A stretch of DNA of 64,000 nucleotides, from NCBI GenBank assembly GCA_964400885.1, contig CAYNWH010000005.1, positions 3,947 through 67,946 of the forward strand. Reading direction: 5' to 3'. Origin of the DNA: CAYNWH01 sp964400885 (lineage in GTDB: Bacteria > Patescibacteriota > Patescibacteriia > CAIXNZ01). A model generated the notes under the pieces. That model saw only the letters and a program-made list of their open reading frames with translations, searched no databases and was not told the origin of the DNA. Both the position numbers and the translations under genes were made by a program. Below, in pieces: positions 51,399 through 60,102 of this stretch (position 1 is its first letter; every line of letters starts with the position of its first letter).

Positions 51399-51455
51399 GA
51401 GAGTTAATCCAAATTAATATAATTAATTAAAAATACTGCAATAATTTTAAAGAAA

Positions 51456-51490
51456 AGAAAAAAGACCCGCCTTAAAATTAAGGTGGGTCT
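51456..51490 (-). terminator. Intrinsic terminator
   Basis: AAGACCCACCTT / AAGGCGGGTCTT then T-run on the minus strand, at the end of the TPR-like gene. Confidence 0.8.
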
Positions 51491-52227
51491 TAAGTTTCTG
51501 GGTCCGAATCTGAACTTCCGGCTGATCCTGGCTCGTCCTCTTCTTCAGCCGCAGGGTCAAATTCTTCCCCTGGTTCTTGATTGGCAGGTTTTTTGCGCTC
51601 TTGCCTGGCTTTCTCAATCACTGATTTTAAATAATCCAATTCAGCCTTAAAATCAATGCCCAGTGTCTTCTCGGTGAAAATTGCCGGGAACTCATCAACT
51701 AAGGCTGCCTCGAGTTTTTTCAAGAAACGAAGNNNNNNNNNNNNNNNNNNNNNNNNNNNNNNNNNNNNNNNNNNNNNNNNNNNNNNNNNNNNNNNNNNNN
51801 NNNNNNNNNNNNNNNNNNNNNNNNNNNNNNNNTCTGCATCTTTGGGATTTTTTTGCAGCATTTTTAACAATGTCTCATGCATTTGCTTAAAATCCTGGGT
51901 TGTCTGAAAAAAAGCTGCCCAGTTTAAAAGCAAGATTTCATTTTGCGAATCTAATTTCTCAGCGCAAGTCAGAGCATCGTTGGCAATACGCAAATATACG
52001 TTTTCTCCATCACGCTGAAAAATTTTCAGGGCATAGTAGCCCAGATTATTGTAAAAATGAAAATCCGCCTGCATGTCTTTTTGCTGCAAAGCATAGTTCA
52101 AGAGATTACTGGCATCAATCAGCCGGCCCTGGTTTTCCAAAAATAAGCCGTAGTAAACGTAAAAAACTGATTCAGTCGGAAAAATCTGAATCAATAATTT
52201 GTAAAATACTTCCTTTATCCAGGCCAC
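51490..52227 (-). CDS. TPR-like orphan, interrupted by a gap
   Basis: Two parts read in one frame across the 100-N gap at 51733-51832. The true gap size is unknown, so continuity is assumed. The N-terminal part has TPR-like helix pairs (FYVYYGLFLENQGRLIDASNL and similar); the C terminus is Pro/Glu/Ser/Asp-rich and disordered. I choose the GTG at 52227 (residue 4 of a longer frame) because AGGAGG is 8 nt upstream. It has its own promoter and terminator. It belongs to the SD-led orphan set. Confidence 0.6.
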   Translation of the reverse strand: MAWIKEVFYKLLIQIFPTESVFYVYYGLFLENQGRLIDASNLLNYALQQKDMQADFHFYNNLGYYALKIFQRDGENVYLRIANDALTCAEKLDSQNEILLLNWAAFFQTTQDFKQMHETLLKMLQKNPKDAXXXXXXXXXXXXXXXXXXXXXXXXXXXXXXXXXXLRFLKKLEAALVDEFPAIFTEKTLGIDFKAELDYLKSVIEKARQERKKPANQEPGEEFDPAAEEEDEPGSAGSSDSDPET

Positions 52228-52263
52228 CTCACTCACCTCCTTTCAAAGAACAATTGATTTATT

Positions 52264-52293
52264 AGATTAACAAGCAAAGCCGATTCTTGTCAA
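52264..52293 (-). promoter_or_regulatory. Promoter of the TPR-like orphan
   Basis: Minus strand TTGACA (52293-52288), 18-bp spacer, TAATCT (52269-52264). Confidence 0.75.
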
Positions 52294-52307
52294 GGAGAAA
52301 AAGGCTC

Positions 52308-52336
52308 TTGACATAATTTTTAAATTTAGCTAAACT
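52308..52336 (+). promoter_or_regulatory. rpsA promoter
   Basis: TTGACA (52308-52313), 17-bp spacer, TAAACT (52331-52336), with a leader of about 170 nt to the rpsA ATG. Confidence 0.75.
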
Positions 52337-52505
52337 CAAGATACTAATTTAATTAATTCGCGATTGCGAGACTTGTCTGAAGCAGCACAAAAGCTTTTGC
52401 AGGTTAACCTTAAATAAATCTCCCATTTAAGGAGAATTCTTTATTTTATAGGGTACGAATCTACTAATAAGTTAAGAAAAAAATTTGTAGATCTGTAACA
52501 TTACT

Positions 52506-53566
52506 ATGACTAACAAAAATATCAAACCAACAAATACCAACTCAGAATTTGAAAAATTATTTAATGAAAATAAATCTCTTCAATTGCCTCAGGTGGGTGA
52601 TGTTATTAAAGGTAAAGTAATTAATGCTTCCAAAAACGAGGTTCGTCTTGATATTAGCGGCGTTAAAACAGGTGTAGTGCGCGGACGCGAACTTTATAAT
52701 GAATCTGAAGAATATGGCAATTTAAAACCTGATGATATGGTGGAAGCAACTGTTATTGAACTGGAAAATGAAAAAGGCGAAATGGAGCTTTCCTTCCGCT
52801 ATGCTGGCCAGCAAAAAGCCTGGGAGTATTTGCAGGATTTAATGAAAAAAGAGGAAGTAATCAGCGTTAAAGTCACTGATGCTAACAAGGGCGGCTTAAT
52901 GGTTAAAGTCGGACATACTAATGGCTTTTTGCCTGTTTCCCAGCTTATTCCTGAACATTATCCAAGAGTTGAAGGCGGTGATAAAAATAAAATTCTAGAA
53001 TTTTTAAGAAAATTTATCAACCAATCATTGAAAGTTAAAGTTATTGACGTTGACCAAAAAGAAGATAAATTGATCGTTTCAGAAAAAGCCGCTTGGGAAG
53101 AAGCGCAGGAAAAAGCAGTCTCTAAATTTAAAGTTGGTAATAAAGTTAAAGGTAAAATTACGGCTGTCACTGATTTTGGCGCTTTTGTGGAATTTGATGA
53201 TAAGATGGAAGGCCTGATCCATATTTCAGAATTAGCTTGGCAAAGAATTGATGACCCGAGGGATATTGTTAAAGTCGGCGATAAAATTGAAGCTGAAATA
53301 ATCAATATTGAGGGTACGAAAATCTTTCTTTCTATGAAAAAATTAAAAGAAGATCCTTGGAAAGATATTAACAAAAAATATAAAGTCGGAGAGGTAGTGA
53401 AAGGTAAGGTTTTAAAAGCTAATCCTTTTGGACTTTTTGTGGAACTGGATAAAGATATTCATGGTTTAGCGCATATTTCAGAATTATCTGATAAACCCAT
53501 CAGTAATTTAAGTGAAATTGCCAAGTCTGGTGATACTTTAAGCTTTAAAATAATTTCTATTGAACC
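52506..53566 (+). CDS. rpsA: 30S ribosomal protein S1, 3' end in gap
   Basis: About 354 residues before the gap. It carries four S1 repeats (starts near 32, 112, 206 and 292; the third has GKITAVTDFGAFVEF and LIHISELAW). S1 brings mRNA to the ribosome and is a natural partner for an organism whose core genes mostly lack SD sequences. The end of the gene and possibly one more repeat are lost in 53567-53666. Confidence 0.92.
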
Positions 53567-53714
53567 NNNNNNNNNNNNNNNNNNNNNNNNNNNNNNNNNN
53601 NNNNNNNNNNNNNNNNNNNNNNNNNNNNNNNNNNNNNNNNNNNNNNNNNNNNNNNNNNNNNNNNNNTTGGTATTTTTAATACTAAGAAACATTTAAGGCG
53701 ATGGGATGAGCTGA

Positions 53715-53736
53715 GATCATGACATTAGTCGTGATC
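53715..53736. repeat. Hairpin
   Basis: GATCATGAC-ATTA-GTCGTGATC. Confidence 0.6.
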
Positions 53737-53762
53737 AAATTCCAAAAGGAAAGGAGGGTGCT

Positions 53763-53801
53763 ATCGCAAAAATAAGAAGAAAATCAGTGGCTAAAGTCTG
53801 A
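53763..53801 (+). other. Possible 12-codon ORF with ATC start
   Basis: AAAGGAGG followed 5 nt later by ATC, then basic codons (AKIRRKSVAKV) to TGA. A standard start with good spacing is absent. Same arrangement as 42410. Confidence 0.25.
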
Positions 53802-53863
53802 GACCCAAAACCGCGGGGGAATTTTTCTCGCCATCACCAAGGAATCTAAGAGGAGAACTGGCC

Positions 53864-53995
53864 ATGAAAAAGAGGAAAGAAGGATCCGGTACGGTGGATC
53901 ACAAGAAGATGCAGAGCAGTGACGAGCACCACGGCCACAAGGGCGCTGGCCATGGCGACAACCCCGACGAGATCGCGAACCTCAAGGGGCATTAA
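53864..53995 (+). CDS. Small His/Lys-rich protein, 43 aa
   Basis: ATG with AGAGGAGA upstream. It has a basic start and a His/Gly-rich centre (HHGHKGAGHGD), suggesting possible metal binding. GC-rich codons contrast with the flanking genes. It is followed by a GC-rich terminator whose arm matches the hairpin at 17070. Not recognised. Confidence 0.55.
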   Translation: MKKRKEGSGTVDHKKMQSSDEHHGHKGAGHGDNPDEIANLKGH

Positions 53996-54019
53996 CCGAA
54001 GAAGAAGAAAACCAACCAA

Positions 54020-54051
54020 GGGGCGGTTCCGCGATGCGGACCGCCCCTTTT
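54020..54051 (+). terminator. GC-rich intrinsic terminator
   Basis: GGGGCGGT-TCCGC / GCGGA-CCGCCCC, 3-nt loop, TTTT. Confidence 0.85.
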
Positions 54052-54110
54052 AAATTTATGTTATAATTAAACCAGTCACCAATTACTAATAACTAATCAC
54101 CAATTCCCAT

Positions 54111-55472
54111 ATGAGGTTACATTTTTGCGGCGGCGCTAAAGTTGTCACCGGCGCCAATTATCTGCTAGAAGTGGGTAAAACTAAAATATTAGTTGATTGC
54201 GGCATGTTTCAAGGCACCCCAGAATTGGTTGACCTTAATTATGAACCGTTTACTTATGATCCGAAAGAAATCAATTATGTTTTTATTACCCATTCTCATC
54301 TGGATCATTGCGGCCGGCTGGCCAAATTAGTCAAAGATGGTTTTCGCGGTAAAATAATCTGCACCCCGCCGACTAAAGATTTAATGGCTGTGGCCTTAGC
54401 TGATGCTGTGCATCTTTTAGCTGATGAAGCGAAAAAAAAGAAAAAAGAACCTTTATATACAGAATCAGATTTGCAAAAAATGCTGACATTGATAAAAACC
54501 TTTGAATATGAGGGAAAAAATAGAATAAATGCCAATTTGGAATTTAGAATCAAAGATGCTGGCCATATTTTAGGCTCCAGCATTTATGAATTATGGCTGA
54601 CAGAAAAAAATAAAAAAGTTAAAGCAGTTTTTACCGGTGATTTAGGCAATCCTCCGACTCCATTACTCAAACCAACTGAAGATATTGATCGGGCTGATTA
54701 TTTAATTATAGAATCTGCTTATGGCGATCGTTTGCATGAATCAAAAAAACAAAGGCGCTTCAATCTGGAAAGAACCATAGAAGAGGTTATCACCAGAAAA
54801 GCTGTTTTAATGATTCCTTCGTTTGCTATTGAACGTACACAGGAATTACTTTATGAATTAAACGATTTAGTAGAGCATAACCGAATTCCCAGAGTCCCTG
54901 TTTTCATAGACAGCCCTTTGGCCATAAAAATTACTGAAGTTTACAAAAAAAATCAAAAATATTTCAACCGCCAAACGCGCTATATTATTTCTTCTGGCGA
55001 TGATATTTTCAGTTTTCCCGGCCTAAAATTCACGCCAACCAAACAGGAATCAAAAGATATAATAAGAGTGCCAGCACCAAAAATAATTATTGCTGGTTCT
55101 GGCATGTCAACTGGCGGACGGATTTTATTTCATGAAAAAGAATATCTTTCTAATCCTAATAATTGCTTTCTTGTAGTCGGTTACCAGGTTGAAGGGACTT
55201 TGGGCAGGAGAATCCTGGATGGTTTACCAGTGGTTAATATTTTAGGCGAACAAGTAAAAAATAAGGCAGAAATAAAAGCTATTGGAGGTTATTCAGCCCA
55301 TGCTGATCAAAAACAATTGCTGAATTTCATTAAAAAAATTAAAAAGCCAATTAAGAACGTCTTTGTTGTTCAGGGCGAAAAAAAACCAGCTGAAGTTTTA
55401 AAAAATTTAATTATAGAAAAGCTAAAAACTAATGCTGAAGTGCCAAAATATGAAGAAGAAATAGAATTATAA
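54111..55472 (+). CDS. Beta-CASP metallo-beta-lactamase RNase
   Basis: 453-aa RNA-processing nuclease of the CPSF/RNase J-related beta-CASP group. Metal motif HSHLDHCGR is near residues 62-70, with FTGDLGN near 180, PSFAIERTQELLYEL near 242 and the SGMSTGGR turn near 335. It is probably an endo/exonuclease in mRNA decay, alongside rny and rnc. Not enough is visible to name it rnjA. Confidence 0.9.
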   Translation: MRLHFCGGAKVVTGANYLLEVGKTKILVDCGMFQGTPELVDLNYEPFTYDPKEINYVFITHSHLDHCGRLAKLVKDGFRGKIICTPPTKDLMAVALADAVHLLADEAKKKKKEPLYTESDLQKMLTLIKTFEYEGKNRINANLEFRIKDAGHILGSSIYELWLTEKNKKVKAVFTGDLGNPPTPLLKPTEDIDRADYLIIESAYGDRLHESKKQRRFNLERTIEEVITRKAVLMIPSFAIERTQELLYELNDLVEHNRIPRVPVFIDSPLAIKITEVYKKNQKYFNRQTRYIISSGDDIFSFPGLKFTPTKQESKDIIRVPAPKIIIAGSGMSTGGRILFHEKEYLSNPNNCFLVVGYQVEGTLGRRILDGLPVVNILGEQVKNKAEIKAIGGYSAHADQKQLLNFIKKIKKPIKNVFVVQGEKKPAEVLKNLIIEKLKTNAEVPKYEEEIEL

Positions 55473-55474
55473 AA

Positions 55475-55545
55475 TAAAAAAGACAAGCATTCATTCTAGC
55501 AAATTCCAAATTTAGAATGTAAAAACTTGTCTTTTTTATTAAGCC
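55475..55545. terminator. Bidirectional terminator
   Basis: AAAAAAGACAAG / CTTGTCTTTTTT around an inner ATTC..GAAT stem, between convergent genes. Confidence 0.8.
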
Positions 55546-55803
55546 TTATTTTTTCTGTTCTGGCTGTTCTAATCTGACACTAACAAATGCTTTGCCACGC
55601 AAACCAATCATGCGGACCAGATGACGGATCGCATTAATATTGCGGCCTTGTTTGCCAATCAAGGTACCAACATCTGAGGGATCTGTCTTGACTGTCAGCA
55701 AAACACCTTTTTCATTAACCATTCTTTCAATTTTAACCTTCTTCGGGTTATCAACCAGCATTTTAATTAAACCTTCTAGAAATTTCTGATCTTCAGCTGC
55801 CAT
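55546..55803 (-). CDS. khpA: KH-domain RNA-binding protein
   Basis: 85-aa single KH domain. The GKQGRNINAIRHLVR loop (GxxG type) is near residues 50-64. KhpA proteins bind RNA with KhpB and affect cell division and mRNA stability. Short, complete, with a C-terminal Gln/Lys tail. Confidence 0.9.
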   Translation of the reverse strand: MAAEDQKFLEGLIKMLVDNPKKVKIERMVNEKGVLLTVKTDPSDVGTLIGKQGRNINAIRHLVRMIGLRGKAFVSVRLEQPEQKK

Positions 55804-55914
55804 AATTACTCTAGTTAATAATTAACTAAAATAACGTAAATGACCTTTAATATATGGTATTAGCTTAATTTAATAATATCATATATTAGGCATCATGTAC
55901 TGATTTGTCAATTC

Positions 55915-55944
55915 TTGCTAATCAGGCTGAAAATGCTGTATAAT
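55915..55944 (+). promoter_or_regulatory. HU promoter
   Basis: TTGCTA (55915-55920), 18-bp spacer, TATAAT (55939-55944). Confidence 0.65.
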
Positions 55945-55987
55945 ATTATATATATTAATCTTTAATTAATAATTTAATTTTAAAAAC

Positions 55988-56269
55988 ATGGCAAAGATGT
56001 CTCAATCTCAAATGCTAGATGCCCTAGCACAACAAACCGGCTTAAAGAAAAAAGATGTTAAAAGTCTAGTCGAAGCGTTAACTGATTTAGCTTTAAAAGA
56101 AGTCAAGAAAAACGGCCAATTTGTCCTAAAAGGCATTGGCAAGCTGGTAAAGGTTAACCGCAAAGCCAGAATGGGCAGAAACCCAGCTACTGGCGCAACT
56201 ATTAAAATCCCAGCTAAAACCGTAGTTAAATTCCGAGTGGCTAAACAAGCTAAAGAAGCTGTGATGTAA
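55988..56269 (+). CDS. HU-family DNA-binding protein (copy 2)
   Basis: 93 aa. It has the HU fold order: N-terminal helices, the GIGKLVKVNRKARMGRNP segment, then IKIPAKTVVKFRVAKQ. Divergent from the copy at 15449 (different arm, more Lys). The mid-protein MGRNPATG motif is the classical HU arm signature. Confidence 0.94.
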   Translation: MAKMSQSQMLDALAQQTGLKKKDVKSLVEALTDLALKEVKKNGQFVLKGIGKLVKVNRKARMGRNPATGATIKIPAKTVVKFRVAKQAKEAVM

Positions 56270-56292
56270 TTCGTTTTTCTAAGGAATCAGAT

Positions 56293-56322
56293 AAAAGAGT
56301 CTCGCATAGCGGGACTTTTTGA
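56293..56322 (+). terminator. Intrinsic terminator
   Basis: AGTCTCGC-ATA-GCGGGACT then TTTTT. Confidence 0.85.
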
Positions 56323-56393
56323 ATTCTAAAAATAAATTTATCCCCAAAAAATAAAAAATCTGTTAATACTTTTTAACAAAAATCAGTCTTTCT

Positions 56394-56426
56394 TGACTGT
56401 AGGGACAGAACAATGTTCTGTCCCTA
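56394..56426. repeat. Near-perfect palindrome
   Basis: GTAGGGACAGAACA / TGTTCTGTCCCTAC, 14-bp arms with almost no loop; REP-like. Confidence 0.65.
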
Positions 56427-56564
56427 CGCAAACACCTCGAAACATTGCAACAAGGCTGATTTTTTGTGGATAAATTTTTAATTACTCTCAACAAATTTTT
56501 AAATAAATTTTATCTTGACCATCAAAACTTACTTGTTATGCTAAAAATAAATAATAACTTCTGT

Positions 56565-56621
56565 GGGGAGAAAAGGCTTTCATGCCTTTTCTGCGGCAGA
56601 GCATAAAAGCTCTGCCTACCC
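56565..56621. repeat. Two-hairpin palindromic element
   Basis: GGGGA, hairpin GAAAAGGC/GCCTTTTC, TGCG, hairpin GCAGAGC/GCTCTGC, CTACCC. Same skeleton as 2847-2905 with different stems. Confidence 0.6.
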
Positions 56622-56645
56622 AAATAAAAATTAAAATAAAAAACC

Positions 56646-59198
56646 ATGAAAACAAAAATTAAAATCTTAATGATCCTGACTTTGCTTTTGTTGGGATTTT
56701 TAATTTGGACGCAGAAGGTTGCGGCTGCTGAGACAGATATCGTAATTTCTGAAATCGGTGCTTATGAAACCAGTGATTACGAATGGATTGAAATTTACAA
56801 TAAGGGAAACGAACCGATTGATTTAACTGATTGGAAATTTTATGAAGATCAGACTAATCACAAATTAACGACCTTTCAAAGCGATTTAATTATTGAACCC
56901 AATAAATATGCCATTATTGCCGATGTGGCAGAAAATTTCCAGCAGAGCTATCCTGATTTTACTGGCACAATTATTGATAGCTCCTGGTCATCTTTAAAGG
57001 AATCAGGCGAAGAAATAGGCTTAAAAAATGCTGGGGGCGAAATGATTGAAAATTTTACTTATTTGCCTTGTCCTGATACTTCTTTACAAAGAATTGATTT
57101 AAATTTAAATGATTACACTGAAAATAACTGGCAAGCTCATGCCACCAGCAATTCAGCGGGCAAAGCCAATGAATTTGCAGATCAAAAAAACCCGCCAGAT
57201 GAACCGCCACCCATAGATGATCCCGATGATGGGACTGATCCAGATGATTCGCATCCTATTAATAAAACAGCTCAACAAATAGTTTCTTCAGGCACTATCT
57301 TAATTAATGAATTTGTGGCTGATCCAACTACTGGTGAAGATGAATGGATTGAACTTTATAATAAAAATGATTTTGATGTTAATTTATCAGGGTGGAAAAT
57401 TATTGATGGCGCAGAAACCGCCACAGCATTAAATGGCATAATTGGCTCAAATTTTGATAATCGCTTCTTAGTCATTGAAAAACCTAAAGGCAAATTAAAT
57501 AATACTGGCGATGCCATTATTTTAATGGATTATAAAAATGATATTATTGACGCGGTTTTTTATGGCAATTGGGATAATAGCTTGTCAGAAAATAATGCGC
57601 CAGTAGCCGCAGATCCTTATTCAGTAGCTAGGCTAAATGACGGCATCACAACTTACAATAATAAAAATGATTTTATAATCACACAAACTCCAACCAAAGG
57701 ATTGCCAAACCAAATTACCCCCTTAAAATCAGAAGAAAATCAGACTGCTGTAAATAAAAATTCGGTAAAAGAGACCGAAAAAATAAATTATGATGATTTA
57801 ATTACAATTAATGAAATTTATCCTAATCCTCCGGGATCTGATTTGGAAACCGAGTGGATTGAATTGAAAAATATCGGCCAAATAGAAGTTGATCTTGCTG
57901 ATTGGCAAATCCAAGATGCCAGTAAAAAAACTTATGAAATAGACAAAAAAGATTTTAATTCAACAATTATTAAACCCAATGAATTTTTTGTAATAAAAAG
58001 AAGGATTAGTGGCATAGCTTTAAATAACGACAAAGAAACATTAAAGCTTATTGCCCCTGACGATAAAACAATGCAAACAATCAAATATAGCGAATCAGAA
58101 AATATCCCAGAAAATGTCGCTTATGCAATAAATGAATCAGGCGAATGGATTTTCACCACTACCCCAAGTGAAAATAAAGAAAATATTATAACGAAATTGA
58201 ACCATGCCCCCATAATTGGAATTTACTGCCCCAAACAAGCATCAACCGATGAAGTAATTACCTGCGATGCTTCTGATTCTTATGATTTGGAAAACGATTT
58301 ATTAACTTTCACTTGGCAAATAGGCGATCAGATTTTTCAGAATGTTATTTTGCAAACTAATTTTCCAGAAAAAGGCACTTATCAAATAAATTTAACAGTA
58401 AGTGATGGCCCAGCGCAAAGCAAAGAAAGTTATAAACTTAAAATTGTTGAACCGGAAAATCAAACCGTCAAGGCTACCAGCTTGAATCAAACAACTACGG
58501 ACGACAGCATTGCCATTACTTTGCAAGATATTCATTTATTAGGAAAAGACACAAAAGTCACCACAAGAGGCATTGTTGCTGCCCTGCCTAATGTTTTTGG
58601 CAAAACCATAATGTATTTAGATGGCATCCAGCTTTATATGTCGAAAGCAGATTGGCCGGCTTTAAAAACAGGAGACTTGATAGAAGTTATGGGCACAATT
58701 AGCGAAGCTTATGGAGAAAAAAGAATCAAATTGACTGGCAAAGATGATATTGTAATTATTGAAAATCAATTACCGCCCGAGCCTCAAATTGTAAAAATCT
58801 CAACAATTGGTGAAGAATTAGAAGGTCAATTGGTGCAAATCTCCGGCCAACTAATTGAAAAAAATGGTTCAAAATTTTATTTACAAGATGCAACTGGCGA
58901 AGCTTTAATTTATATTAAAGAAAATACAAAAATTAATAAAAATAATTTTACTGAAGGCGATGAATTAACTATAACTGGTATAGTCAGCCAGAATAATGAT
59001 ATTTATCAAATTTTACCGCGATCAGATGAAGATATTATTAAAGAGCAAAATATTAATCAAACAGAAAATATTGACCTGCCTCAAAATCAAAAAAGTTCAT
59101 CTGTTTTAAAATATTTAATCGCCGGCGCTGCTTTTCTTACCATAGGTTTAGGCGCGACCTTTTACAAAAACAAAAAAGCCCCGGGTTCTTCAACCTAG
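56646..59198 (+). CDS. Lamin-tail-domain surface protein
   Basis: 850 aa. A signal peptide (about 1-28) is followed by three lamin-tail domains (about 30-150, 215-330 and 380-510, each with an EWIEI/L-Y/K-N core), a PKD/Ig-like domain (about 520-615), two OB-fold-like repeats (about 640-800; GDLIEVMGTISEAYGEKRI and GDELTITGIVSQNND) and a C-terminal membrane helix (about 818-838) with a Lys-rich end. This architecture resembles surface nuclease or DNA-uptake proteins of CPR bacteria, but no nuclease domain is seen. It probably acts in attachment or DNA binding. Confidence 0.82.
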   Translation: MKTKIKILMILTLLLLGFLIWTQKVAAAETDIVISEIGAYETSDYEWIEIYNKGNEPIDLTDWKFYEDQTNHKLTTFQSDLIIEPNKYAIIADVAENFQQSYPDFTGTIIDSSWSSLKESGEEIGLKNAGGEMIENFTYLPCPDTSLQRIDLNLNDYTENNWQAHATSNSAGKANEFADQKNPPDEPPPIDDPDDGTDPDDSHPINKTAQQIVSSGTILINEFVADPTTGEDEWIELYNKNDFDVNLSGWKIIDGAETATALNGIIGSNFDNRFLVIEKPKGKLNNTGDAIILMDYKNDIIDAVFYGNWDNSLSENNAPVAADPYSVARLNDGITTYNNKNDFIITQTPTKGLPNQITPLKSEENQTAVNKNSVKETEKINYDDLITINEIYPNPPGSDLETEWIELKNIGQIEVDLADWQIQDASKKTYEIDKKDFNSTIIKPNEFFVIKRRISGIALNNDKETLKLIAPDDKTMQTIKYSESENIPENVAYAINESGEWIFTTTPSENKENIITKLNHAPIIGIYCPKQASTDEVITCDASDSYDLENDLLTFTWQIGDQIFQNVILQTNFPEKGTYQINLTVSDGPAQSKESYKLKIVEPENQTVKATSLNQTTTDDSIAITLQDIHLLGKDTKVTTRGIVAALPNVFGKTIMYLDGIQLYMSKADWPALKTGDLIEVMGTISEAYGEKRIKLTGKDDIVIIENQLPPEPQIVKISTIGEELEGQLVQISGQLIEKNGSKFYLQDATGEALIYIKENTKINKNNFTEGDELTITGIVSQNNDIYQILPRSDEDIIKEQNINQTENIDLPQNQKSSSVLKYLIAGAAFLTIGLGATFYKNKKAPGSST

Positions 59199-59476
59199 AG
59201 CTTGATCAGCAGAGGTTCCTCTGCTTCTGATATTTGTTCGGGAGTTAATTTCCCTTGTTCCTTCATTTCAAAATAGACTTCAGGACATTTTTTCAAAAAG
59301 CAGGCTACGCAAATGCCGCCAGAATCTCCTGATCTGGTAGACCTGGAAAACTTAAGAGTTTTGCCGCAGTAGCAGCAAAATTCACGAATATATTCGCGCC
59401 GCAGGAAAAACATTTTCAATAAAATACCCAAAGGCCAATGACTCAATTTGCTATATTTCTGGAATAAGCCTTCCAT
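59195..59476 (-). CDS. Small Cys-rich orphan (zinc-ribbon-like)
   Basis: 93 aa. FCCYCGKTL and a later CVACF suggest a treble-clef or zinc ribbon. The N terminus is basic and Trp/Leu-rich, possibly membrane-proximal. GGAGGG lies 4 nt before the ATG. Its stop overlaps the convergent lamin-tail gene stop by 4 nt. Confidence 0.6.
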   Translation of the reverse strand: MEGLFQKYSKLSHWPLGILLKMFFLRREYIREFCCYCGKTLKFSRSTRSGDSGGICVACFLKKCPEVYFEMKEQGKLTPEQISEAEEPLLIKL

Positions 59477-59534
59477 GACACCCTCCCTTCGTCCTCCATA
59501 GCTTCAGCGGAGGAGGACTTTGTTTGAAAATATT

Positions 59535-59610
59535 TGGTCGGACTGGTGGGACTTGAACCCACGACCTCATGGACCCAAACCATGCGCGCTACCAACTGCG
59601 CCACAGCCCG
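59535..59610 (-). tRNA. tRNA-Pro (anticodon TGG)
   Basis: Minus strand cloverleaf: acceptor CGGGCTG/CAGTCCG with one G-U, anticodon stem CATGG/CCATG with loop TTTGGGT (anticodon TGG), T arm CGTGGGTTCAAGTCCCAC, encoded CCA. Confidence 0.95.
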
Positions 59611-59680
59611 ACCGCATTGATTTATCAGCATATCAAAAACTCATCAATTTGTCAATATTAACTACTTTGAAAAGAAAAAT

Positions 59681-59715
59681 CCCCCAAACAGATGAACTGT
59701 CCAGGGGAGTTGTGG
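59681..59715 (-). terminator. Intrinsic terminator
   Basis: TCCCCTGGACAG / CTGTTTGGGGGA then TTTTT on the minus strand, after the 73-aa orphan. Confidence 0.75.
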
Positions 59716-59733
59716 CTGATGGATCAGCCAGGT

Positions 59734-59955
59734 TTAGCCTATGTAGCCCGCCGCCTCCAGCACGCTGGGCGGAGCCTGGTCCAGCAGAAGCTGCCATTCC
59801 TGGGTCTTGGCGATGACGGCCTCATCGCTGAGGATCATCAAATTGGCTTCCAGGTTGGAGATGAACTCTCCGGCTTCCTTGGCCCAGGGGCCTACGACGG
59901 CTTTGACGATTTCCTTCATCGCTTCCAGTACCCTCAATCTCATCGGTGCCGGCAT
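59734..59955 (-). CDS. SD-led GC-rich orphan, 73 aa
   Basis: Not recognised. Helical and amphipathic; probably small and cytosolic. AAGGAGGG is 6-7 nt before the ATG, a consensus promoter lies at 59988-60016 and it has its own terminator. GC-rich codons. Confidence 0.65.
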   Translation of the reverse strand: MPAPMRLRVLEAMKEIVKAVVGPWAKEAGEFISNLEANLMILSDEAVIAKTQEWQLLLDQAPPSVLEAAGYIG

Positions 59956-59987
59956 GCTTTTCCCTCCTTATTTTCAAGCAATTTAAT

Positions 59988-60016
59988 ATCATATCATATT
60001 ATAATAGTTTTGTCAA
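59988..60016 (-). promoter_or_regulatory. Sigma-70 promoter
   Basis: Minus strand TTGACA (60016-60011), 17-bp spacer, TATGAT (59993-59988). Confidence 0.85.
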
Positions 60017-60102
60017 GAGTCAAATCCTAGGATTCATATAAAAATCGCTCTTTGAAAATTGAATATTTTAGCTAATTTTAAGTAAAATTTAAAACAAAAA
60101 CT

